This document shows positions 42,156 through 49,269 of a stretch of 64,000 bases of DNA, in pieces (within the stretch, counting starts at the first letter, position 1; each line of letters opens with the position of its first letter). Both the position numbers and the translations under genes were made by a program. Location of the stretch: NCBI GenBank assembly GCA_039191605.1, contig JBCCXL010000005.1, forward strand, positions 248,001 through 312,000, read 5' to 3'. Below the pieces are notes generated by a model that was given only the letters and a program-made list of their open reading frames with translations, was not told the DNA's origin and made no database searches. The stretch comes from JBCCXL01 sp039191605. Lineage in GTDB: Bacteria > Acidobacteriota > Thermoanaerobaculia > Multivoradales > JAHZIX01.

Positions 42156-45100
42156 TTATAGCTGGATCACGCGGGGGGTGATGAAGATCAGCAACTCGTC
42201 GTTGTCGTTGTTGTTTCGGCGGTTCTTGAACAGGTAGCCGAGAATCGGCACGTTCGCCAACCCCGGGACTCGGTCTTCACCCCGGTTGGTGGAAACTTCG
42301 TAGATGCCGCCAATCACCGTAGTGCCACCGTCGCGAACGATAACCCGCGTCCGCGCCTGCTTGGTAGCGATCGGAGCATTGGTGGCGCCGGCAATCGCGA
42401 AGGCGAGCTGCGGCTCTCGCTTAGCGATATCGATGTCCATGATCACCGTGCCTTCGGCAGTGACCTGCGGCGTAACCTCCAGGCTCAACGTGGCGTTGAC
42501 GAACTGCACCGATACGGTGTTGTTGGAGACCGTCTGGACGGGAATCTGCAAACCGCTCTCGATTCGCGCTTCCTGATTGTTCAGGGTCGCGATCTTCGGT
42601 GACGACAGAATGCTCACCAGGCCTTCGTTCTCCGCCGCCGCGAGGGAGGCGTCGAGGGTGAAGGTATCCAGGATATTACCCAGAGAAATATCCAGGAAGC
42701 CGGAGTTACCGCCGGTGATGAGGTTGACGCCACCACTGGCCGAAGCGCGGTGGGGGAAGGCTAGGCCGGTGGAATTCCCGAAGCGGTCGTCAGCCTCGGC
42801 GTTGAACTGCCAGTTGATGCCGAGACTGCGGGAGAAGCTCTTCGTAGTCTCGACGATACGCGCCTCGATGAGCACCTGAGGCTCGGCGGTATCCAGGTTG
42901 GCGATGATCGCCAACACCGTGTTCATGTTGGTGGGCAGCTCTTTGATGATCAGCTTGTTGGTGCGGCGGTCTACCGTGACGGCACCACGGGAAGAAAGGA
43001 TTCCCGCCGCCCGGTTGCCGCGACCACCACCGGTTCCGGTGGTCAGCAGTCGAGCGATCTGGTTGGCATCGGCGTAGCTCACCGCGCGAATCACGGTTTG
43101 CAGCGGAACTTCCTGCGCCCGCGCTGCTGCCAGGGCGCGGCGGGCCGCCGCTTCCTGCTCCAGCTGAGAAGTGGAGGCGATGCGCATGATGTTGCCCTCG
43201 AGCACGTAGTCGAGGCCGTTGATTTTGAGCACTAGATCCAGCGCCTGATCCCAGGGCACGTCCGTGAGCTCCACCGTCACCGAGCCCCGCACGCCGGGAT
43301 GGACCACCACATTGAGGCCAGTGAATCGCGAGAAGGAGCGCAATACATCCTTGATGTCCGCGTCCTGCAGGCTGAAGGTGATCAGATCTCCGCTGTAGAT
43401 CTTGCCGCCCTCACCGATCACCTGAGTGCCGCCGACGGTGGTCGTCAGGGAATCGCTCTGCTGGGCTGGTGGAGCGTACTCGACCTGCGCTGCCTCGAAG
43501 AGAGCCACGTCGGAGGTCGGTGAGGGCGCCGCCGCGGGCACCTCCTCCGCCGGCAGCGGAGAGAGGGGCTCGGGCACGGAGGCGGGCGCTGGGTCGACCT
43601 CGGCCACCTGAACTTCCTGCGCTGCGTCGGGGGTGCTTTCCTCATCTCCCCAGGCGGCGTAGTAGCTGTCTTCCAGGGAATCGTCCGTCTCGGCGTCCGC
43701 CAGCTGGTCGTCGCCGAAATCACCGACGGGATCAGACTCCACCGGCTCAGCAGCGGGCGGAGCAACCGTCTCGGATTGTTCGGCTAGCTGCGGCTGTTCA
43801 GCGGGCTCCGGCAGTGGCGTCAACTGCGCCGGCTCCAGAGCAGGCTCAGAGGCCTCGGCCAGCTGCTCGCTGGATTCCGGGGCGTTAATCACCTGGGCTT
43901 CGGAATAGTCGGAGCGGGTCGGCTCGGTCGCTGCCGGCTGCTGCACTTCGGCGACGGTGGTCTCTGCGGCTCCCTCCGACGAAAGATCATCGGCAGGGTA
44001 CAGAGCGTCGGCGTCGGCCCCTTCGACATCGGTATCGCCGTATTCCCGCTCCCAGGCGCTGCGGGTATCGACCTCTTCTTGGGCCGCCCACTGCTCCCCT
44101 TCAGCGGCGGGCGCGTCGCTGGCGGTCTCGCGAGCGGCGGCCGGAGCCTCGGCGACGATAGTCTCCGGCTCGACGGTCCCCTGTTCGATCTCCTGATCAA
44201 TGGCGGCGGACGCCGAGGCGACGGCTCCACCGAAGGAAACCAGCAGACCATCGGGCAGCTGAGTGATCGTGGGGGAAGTGGAAGAAGCCAGGTCGAAAAC
44301 CACTCGGGTCACCGGCTCCGGGAAAGGCTTGAATTGGGCGATGCGCACCCGGTTCACCGGCCCCTGGTCGACGGCCACGGTGGAGGCTGAGCTCGCATTG
44401 ACGATACCGATCAGATCGATGACGAAGCGATCCGGGCTCTCCAGCTGAAAACCGGAGTATTCAAAGCCGCCGTCACCAGCCACCTTGAGCGCCGCGCCCG
44501 CGCCTTCGGCCTGAGCCAAGCGCACATCCTGCAACATCGAAGCGGCTCCCTGATTGGCAGCATCGCCAACCCAGGTATCGGGATCTCCGTCCGCCACGGA
44601 GGTCTGCGCCACGGCCTCATCCTGGCCATCGACGCTGACCGCCGCCAGCTCCACGGTTTCCCCTTCGTCCGCAATGGCGTCGCTCAGGCCCTCGTCATTA
44701 CCGCCGACCACCGGGTTCTCTTTCGGTAGCGGCTGGGAGGACGCGACCTGATCTACGCCATAGGCTTCGGCGATGGGGATCAGGGTGAGCTCCAGCCGCT
44801 GACCGCGGGCAGCCAGGCTGTGCTCCGCCTCGCCGCGAGTGATCACCGTCAGGCGGGTCAGCGGACGACTCGTCCCATTCTCTTGATCGACCTGCACTTC
44901 TGCGACCAGGCCGTCGGCGGAACGCACCGGATCGACATCGGAGGCCACCACAGAATTCGGCAATTCCACCACCAGATTCCCGTCGCCATCGCGATAGCTG
45001 GTCCAAACCAGAGCATCGTCGGCGGTGAGATCCAGATAGGTCGCCGCATCCCCCTCCCGCAGACTCATGGCCTCGATCTGGCGGGCCGCGAGCTGAGTTT

Positions 45101-45251
45101 CAGAGGAGGACACCTCGCTTGCCGCACTCGCCTGAACGACGGTGGGGCGCTGCGAGGAGGCGCATCCGGCAACTGTTGCCAACAGCGCAAGCCCCAGCAG
45201 GGGGCCCGGCAAGAGAGTCCGGATACGGTGCATGTTCAGCCTTGCTTCCAT
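42156..45251 (-). CDS. pilQ: Type IV pilus secretin PilQ
   Basis: Outer-membrane pore for the pilus. The 1031-residue protein has a lipobox signal (LLATVAGCASS), two AMIN peptidoglycan-binding domains (about 60-160 and 235-335), an acidic Ala/Glu/Pro-rich linker (about 340-600), a secretin/TonB N domain (LITFSLQDADIKDVLRSFSR), an N1 domain (LQTVIRAVSYADANQIARLL), and the C-terminal secretin domain (VLIEARIVETTKSFSRSLGI; NNQEARIESGLQIPVQT; VPGLANVPILGYLFKNR). The typical PilQ is ~700-900 residues; the linker explains the excess. ATG at 45251 (GGGAG 9 nt ahead) is preferred over a GTG overlapping the pilP stop. Confidence 0.95.
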   Translation of the reverse strand: MEARLNMHRIRTLLPGPLLGLALLATVAGCASSQRPTVVQASAASEVSSSETQLAARQIEAMSLREGDAATYLDLTADDALVWTSYRDGDGNLVVELPNSVVASDVDPVRSADGLVAEVQVDQENGTSRPLTRLTVITRGEAEHSLAARGQRLELTLIPIAEAYGVDQVASSQPLPKENPVVGGNDEGLSDAIADEGETVELAAVSVDGQDEAVAQTSVADGDPDTWVGDAANQGAASMLQDVRLAQAEGAGAALKVAGDGGFEYSGFQLESPDRFVIDLIGIVNASSASTVAVDQGPVNRVRIAQFKPFPEPVTRVVFDLASSTSPTITQLPDGLLVSFGGAVASASAAIDQEIEQGTVEPETIVAEAPAAARETASDAPAAEGEQWAAQEEVDTRSAWEREYGDTDVEGADADALYPADDLSSEGAAETTVAEVQQPAATEPTRSDYSEAQVINAPESSEQLAEASEPALEPAQLTPLPEPAEQPQLAEQSETVAPPAAEPVESDPVGDFGDDQLADAETDDSLEDSYYAAWGDEESTPDAAQEVQVAEVDPAPASVPEPLSPLPAEEVPAAAPSPTSDVALFEAAQVEYAPPAQQSDSLTTTVGGTQVIGEGGKIYSGDLITFSLQDADIKDVLRSFSRFTGLNVVVHPGVRGSVTVELTDVPWDQALDLVLKINGLDYVLEGNIMRIASTSQLEQEAAARRALAAARAQEVPLQTVIRAVSYADANQIARLLTTGTGGGRGNRAAGILSSRGAVTVDRRTNKLIIKELPTNMNTVLAIIANLDTAEPQVLIEARIVETTKSFSRSLGINWQFNAEADDRFGNSTGLAFPHRASASGGVNLITGGNSGFLDISLGNILDTFTLDASLAAAENEGLVSILSSPKIATLNNQEARIESGLQIPVQTVSNNTVSVQFVNATLSLEVTPQVTAEGTVIMDIDIAKREPQLAFAIAGATNAPIATKQARTRVIVRDGGTTVIGGIYEVSTNRGEDRVPGLANVPILGYLFKNRRNNNDNDELLIFITPRVIQL

Positions 45252-45280
45252 GGGGATCGTCTCCCGTTTCCCACTATGAC

Positions 45281-45928
45281 TCACCGCGATGATTCCGACG
45301 GGTTGGTGAGGCGCTTGACCACCTCGCGAAACGGCTTGATGGCCGCCGGGTCATTGATGATCTGTTTGAAAACCACCTCAGTCTCGGAGACTCCTACGAC
45401 GTCACCGTCGTAGAGCTCGTCGCCCTGCTGCAGTAAATAACTCTTGTTGCCCCCACCGCCGCGCACCTGGGCAAAGCGGCCTTGCGGCGTATCGAAAACG
45501 CCGGTGAGCGTCAGCTCCTCGATCAGCAGACCCCGACGACCTTCCGGCCGCGGGCCCTTGGGCAATTCCAGGCTTCGGCGACGCACCGGGGACTTGAAGG
45601 GATCGCGCCGATCTCCGGCGCTATAGCTATAGCCCGCACCGGCCAGCACCGCCTCGTCTTCTTCCAGGATCTGATCGATCCCGTCGAGGGGGCTCGAGGG
45701 AAGATCCTCTTCTGATTCCGACGCGGCCTCGCCGTCCGCCGTCGTCGCGTCCGTCGCATCGGCTCCCGTCGCTTCAGAATCCTGGGAAGAGGCGTCGGAT
45801 TGCGCCACCAGCTCACCGGGCAGGGGCACGAAGAGCAGGGCGAGCCCGAGCAGGACCGCCGGCAGCCACGGATTCCCGGTCGGAGGGCTCTTGGGCGCTG
45901 GAGAGCGAATCTCTTGCACCATGATCAA
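45281..45928 (-). CDS. pilP: Type IV pilus inner-membrane-associated protein PilP
   Basis: Links PilNO to the secretin. The 215-residue protein has an N-terminal hydrophobic segment (about 20-42), an acidic linker (about 45-95), and the PilP core with DRRDPFKSPV and LTLTGVFDTPQGRFAQVRG, YLLQQGDELYDGDVVGVSET. Unlike Neisseria PilP it has no lipobox Cys. Its ATG overlaps the pilO stop by 4 bp. Confidence 0.9.
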   Translation of the reverse strand: MIMVQEIRSPAPKSPPTGNPWLPAVLLGLALLFVPLPGELVAQSDASSQDSEATGADATDATTADGEAASESEEDLPSSPLDGIDQILEEDEAVLAGAGYSYSAGDRRDPFKSPVRRRSLELPKGPRPEGRRGLLIEELTLTGVFDTPQGRFAQVRGGGGNKSYLLQQGDELYDGDVVGVSETEVVFKQIINDPAAIKPFREVVKRLTNPSESSR

Positions 45929-46542
45929 CGCCTCCCACGACGGCGACGGTTATCTCGGTCCTCCCGCTCCTCGGCGGGAGGCGGATCTTCTTTGTCGACG
46001 AAAGTCTTGGCGGTAAAGCGCGCGGTGATGGTGTGCTGGGATTGATTGTCCCGGGCGATGATCTGCAGGTTCTCGATGTTGATAATTCGCGACAGATTGC
46101 TGATGCGATCAAAGAACAGGGCCAGCTCGTGATAGCCGCCATCGAGATCCATCTTGATCGGCCATTCCTTGTAGAACTCCCGATCCGCCTCACTCTCCGC
46201 AGGATCGAAAACCTTGAGATTGAACCCGGCCTGATCGGTGAGCACGCGAATTCGGCGAATGAGGTCCTGAGTATTGCGGCGCTTCGGAAGAATCTTGAGC
46301 AGCTTGTCCAGCTCGAGCTGAAGGGCGGCGACCTGCTGACGAAACTGCGGCAGCTTGGCCTTCGCCGACTCGCCCTCGGAGATCTTGACCTCGAGCTCGC
46401 TGATCTTTTCCTGGACGTCGCTGATCTCGTTGCGGACGTTATCCGAGAGGGCAAAATGATAGACCCCCCAGATCACCGCACCGAGCACCAAGCCCGCGAT
46501 CAGGCCGTAATATGCCGGCTTACCTTCTAATCCGGTTTCCAT
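45925..46542 (-). CDS. pilO: Type IV pilus alignment protein PilO
   Basis: A bitopic inner-membrane protein of 205 residues that dimerises with PilN. It has a membrane helix (about 10-30), a coiled coil (about 35-85: DVQEKISELEVKISEGESAK), and a ferredoxin-like periplasmic fold (about 90-180: DLIRRIRVLTDQAGFNLKVF, GGYHELALFFDRISNLSRII). A charged Arg/Asp/Glu tail ends it. It overlaps pilP by 4 bp. Confidence 0.92.
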   Translation of the reverse strand: METGLEGKPAYYGLIAGLVLGAVIWGVYHFALSDNVRNEISDVQEKISELEVKISEGESAKAKLPQFRQQVAALQLELDKLLKILPKRRNTQDLIRRIRVLTDQAGFNLKVFDPAESEADREFYKEWPIKMDLDGGYHELALFFDRISNLSRIINIENLQIIARDNQSQHTITARFTAKTFVDKEDPPPAEEREDRDNRRRRGRR

Positions 46543-46582
46543 GGCTTCAGACTCCGGTGGAGATACGAGGTTCGCGACGCGC

Positions 46583-47194
46583 TCAGGTGCGCGGTTCGCG
46601 GCCCTCGGCCTCCCCCTCCTCCTCGGGTTTCTTCAGGGAGTAATCGACTCGAAGCTCGAAGTTGAACAATCCGCCCCGAGTTTCGCGCATGATGATCAGC
46701 GTTGGCTCGTTGAAGTTCGGTACTAAATCGAGGTTCTCGACGAAGTTCGCCACCGCATTCTCGTTGCGGGCCTGCCCTCGGAGGTTGATCCGCGAGCTAC
46801 CGATATTCATGCGAGTCAGCCACACCAGCTCCGGCAGAGCGCGGGAGACGCTGTCCATCACTTCCACCGGACCGCGCTGGTTGACCTTGAGATTCTTGAT
46901 GATCTCGATCTTCTGCTCGAGCTCCGCGGTCTTGTCCTTGAATTCGTTGACCTCTTTGATGATCGGCTTCAAGGCGTCGTACTGACGCTGCAGACGCTGC
47001 TGGGTGTCTTGTTTCGACTTAAGATCAGCATTCAGCATCCAATATTCAGTACCCAGCGCGACCACCCCCAGCAGCGCACCGAGAACCAGCAGGTAGTTGC
47101 CGAGGTTCTCTTTCTTCAGCCCCGCGGTGAGGTCCCGCTTCTTGCGGACAGCTGTCGGTCGCCGCGCTTCGCCGATCAGATTAATTTTGATCAT
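46583..47194 (-). CDS. pilN: Type IV pilus alignment protein PilN
   Basis: A 203-residue bitopic inner-membrane protein. It starts with MIKINLIGEARRP, the short cytoplasmic INL motif that docks into PilM, followed by a membrane helix (about 33-55), a coiled coil (about 60-100) and a ferredoxin-like periplasmic domain (about 105-190). It begins 127 nt after pilM and is followed 40 nt later by pilO. Confidence 0.93.
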   Translation of the reverse strand: MIKINLIGEARRPTAVRKKRDLTAGLKKENLGNYLLVLGALLGVVALGTEYWMLNADLKSKQDTQQRLQRQYDALKPIIKEVNEFKDKTAELEQKIEIIKNLKVNQRGPVEVMDSVSRALPELVWLTRMNIGSSRINLRGQARNENAVANFVENLDLVPNFNEPTLIIMRETRGGLFNFELRVDYSLKKPEEEGEAEGREPRT

Positions 47195-47321
47195 GGCATG
47201 ACCTCAGTGACGCCAGAAACTCCCCACCGGCTCCCCACCCAGGCAGACGTCGCGGGATACGCCGCGGGGAAGTCGCTGCGCGGCGCCAGCGCGGAAGCTC
47301 CCAAGCTCATCCGGAGACCCA

Positions 47322-48377
47322 TCAGTCACCCACCTTGCGCACTGCGAGCCCTACCGCCACCGCCAGGCGAGGAGCGATGGCCTGTAGGTAGTCGGCGTTG
47401 AAGTCACTCTCTTTGAACTGCACCCGCCGCAGCGGATTCATCAGCTCCGTGGGCACCCCAAAACGATCCCGCAGGACCTGCACCAAATTGGTGGTCAGAG
47501 AGCAGCCACCGGACAGAATCAGCTCCCCCACCGCTCCTTCCGAAGAGGTAGCGGCGAAGAATTCGAAAGTCTTTTGGAGCTCGGCAGCCATCTCTTCGGA
47601 GACCGTATCCAGCACCGGCCGGGCATCGTTGAGGGTGTAACGCCCCACCGGCTCGCCTCTCTTGAGGGCTTCCGCCTGCTCGAAAGAGAGGTTGAACTCC
47701 CGCTGTATCGCCTCCGTGTACTGGTTACCGCCGAAGGTAATATCCCGCCAGAAGACCGTTTGCCCCCGCGCCAACACGTTGATGTTGGTGACGCTCGCGC
47801 CCATATTGATCAGCGCCAGCACCTTCAGCGGGTCGAGATCGTAATTGATCTCATAGGCATTTTGAATCGCGAAGACGTCGACATCGATCAACACAGCCTG
47901 CTTCCCGGTCTGGGAAATCACTGACTGGTAGTCGTTGACCTTGTCGTTCTTCACCGCCACCAGGAGAACCTCCATGTTCTCCATCGTGGGATCAGCATCA
48001 CCGAGGACCACATAATCCATGCGCACATCGGTGATGTCGAAGGGGATGTATTGCTCCGCCTCCCAGCGAATCGATTCTGCCAGCTCATCCTCGCTCATCG
48101 CCGGAAGCTGGATCTTCTTAATGATGACCGAATGCCCTGAAAGGGAAGTCGCGTAATTGGGCACCTTCACCTTGGTCTCATCGTTGAGACGGTGAATGGC
48201 ATCCACCACGAGCGAAGAATCCATGATGGAGCCATCGACGATGGCCTCCGGTGAAAGGGATTCCAGTCCCAAATGCTGCAGCTGGAACTCTCCCTTCTTC
48301 TCTTTCAGCTCCACGAGCTTGACGGCAGAGCTGCCGATATCCAAGCCGATCAGACTTTTTTTTCGCGAGAAGAGCAC
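47322..48377 (-). CDS. pilM: Type IV pilus actin-like ATPase PilM
   Basis: A cytoplasmic FtsA/actin-fold protein of 351 residues that binds the PilN tail. Motifs: LIGLDIGSSAVKLVELKEK (phosphate 1), GASVTNINVLARG (phosphate 2) and ELILSGGCSLTTNLVQVLRD (adenosine site), plus QYIPFDITDVRMDY, typical of PilM. The start is GTG with AAGGA 6 nt ahead. It is the first gene of pilMNOPQ, behind a ~245-nt leader and a good promoter. Confidence 0.95.
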   Translation of the reverse strand: MLFSRKKSLIGLDIGSSAVKLVELKEKKGEFQLQHLGLESLSPEAIVDGSIMDSSLVVDAIHRLNDETKVKVPNYATSLSGHSVIIKKIQLPAMSEDELAESIRWEAEQYIPFDITDVRMDYVVLGDADPTMENMEVLLVAVKNDKVNDYQSVISQTGKQAVLIDVDVFAIQNAYEINYDLDPLKVLALINMGASVTNINVLARGQTVFWRDITFGGNQYTEAIQREFNLSFEQAEALKRGEPVGRYTLNDARPVLDTVSEEMAAELQKTFEFFAATSSEGAVGELILSGGCSLTTNLVQVLRDRFGVPTELMNPLRRVQFKESDFNADYLQAIAPRLAVAVGLAVRKVGD

Positions 48378-48410
48378 GGGTTCCTTGCCTTTAGTTGATC
48401 TTCACGGGTC

Positions 48411-48433
48411 GAAACGGAAACGGAAACGGAAAG
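48411..48433. repeat. Hexamer array GAAACG in the pilM leader
   Basis: Three exact copies of GAAACG plus a partial fourth, about 35-55 nt before the pilM start codon; on the transcript this reads as CGTTTC repeats. Confidence 0.8.
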
Positions 48434-48598
48434 CCGGGGATCCTGCTGAGAACAATCCCACTGCGCCGACCCTAAAGCCGCCTTGCGAGCAAGACAGCTA
48501 GCTGAGAGAGGATGAGAACGATAGCCGATCGAAAGAATCGGCCTCCGAGCATACCCCAAAGTCATAGGAAAAGGCGATTTCGCCAATATTCAAACGGA

Positions 48599-48618
48599 TT
48601 TAGGAGGTATTACCTAAA
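48599..48618. promoter_or_regulatory. Candidate operator in pilM promoter region
   Basis: TTTAGG and CCTAAA are 8 bp apart (TTTAGG-N8-CCTAAA), and the centre contains a second inverted pair AGGT-ATT-ACCT. It lies about 4-24 bp after the likely pilM transcription start, where a repressor or a 5' RNA hairpin could act. Confidence 0.4.
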
Positions 48619-48628
48619 GTTTCGCTCG

Positions 48629-48658
48629 AACATAGCAGCGGATTTGTAAGGGTGTCAA
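48629..48658 (-). promoter_or_regulatory. Promoter of the pilMNOPQ operon
   Basis: On the minus strand TTGACA (48658-48653), 18-bp spacer, TATGTT (48634-48629). A perfect -35 and a 4/6 -10 in an AT-rich patch support a housekeeping-sigma promoter starting transcription near 48622. Confidence 0.65.
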
Positions 48659-48848
48659 GAATCGGCATGCATTTATAGCAATATTAGGCATCGCTGTCCA
48701 TAAGATTCATCGCCGCCGAATCCTCGAGCCCTACGAAGCATCCACGACGCTGCAACTCCCTCGCGTCCTTGCCTCGTCAAGACCCTCTATGGTACTTCTC
48801 CTGGAGCTATCCGCTCCTCGCGCCCATACCTCCAGGAGCTCGATCATC

Positions 48849-49079
48849 ATGTCGAAAAGATGCGAACTCTGCAATAAAGGCACTGTCTTCGGGCACAGCA
48901 TCAGCCACGCCCAGAGCGCCACCAACCGCAGCGGGCAGACAAATCTCCAGCGCGTTCGTGCCTACATCGATGGCGCCGTGCGTCGGGCCTGGGCCTGCAG
49001 TCGCTGCATGCGGAATGGAAATGCTCACAAGCCGCCGATTCGCAGCTGGAGCCCCAGAGCCGAGGTAAAAACCAGCTGA
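48849..49079 (+). CDS. rpmB: 50S ribosomal protein bL28, zinc-binding form
   Basis: A 76-residue ribosomal protein. MSKRCELCNKGTVFGHSISH and TNLQRVRAYIDGAVRRAWACSRC are diagnostic. Two CxxC pairs (CELC and CSRC) mark the zinc-binding (C+) paralogue form. The open frame runs 20 codons further upstream, but the conserved N terminus and AGGAG 10 nt ahead place the start at 48849. It is convergent with the Rel gene. Confidence 0.93.
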   Translation: MSKRCELCNKGTVFGHSISHAQSATNRSGQTNLQRVRAYIDGAVRRAWACSRCMRNGNAHKPPIRSWSPRAEVKTS

Positions 49080-49269
49080 ACCCTGGAGCTTCCTGGGGCC
49101 AGAGCTCTCAAAGCTCCACCCAGGGAATTCCGGCGAAGGAACAGGCCCCCGGCACTGAAGCAGAGCTGCCGCAGACAACGCCACGGCAGAGCGATCTGCG
49201 CCAAGACCGACTTCGTCGAGGCTGATTCAGCTGGGGCCAACTAGGCCGAAGCGAACTCAGCCACGATGC
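49080..49269. other. Convergent spacer rpmB / rel
   Basis: 190 nt between two convergent stops. An imperfect hairpin can form from CCCTGG-AGCTT and AAGCT-CCACCCAGGG (about 49081-49132), without a T-run; it may act as a shared terminator. Confidence 0.35.

Larger units (their letters stand above)
48378..48848. other. Divergent regulatory region pilM / rpmB
   Basis: 471 nt with an AT-rich centre (48530-48710) that contrasts with the flanks. It contains the pilM promoter (48629-48658), a palindrome (48599-48618) and a GAAACG hexamer array (48411-48433). A promoter for rpmB must lie in the right half; TATA-like stretches near 48670-48690 are suggestive but not convincing. Confidence 0.6.
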
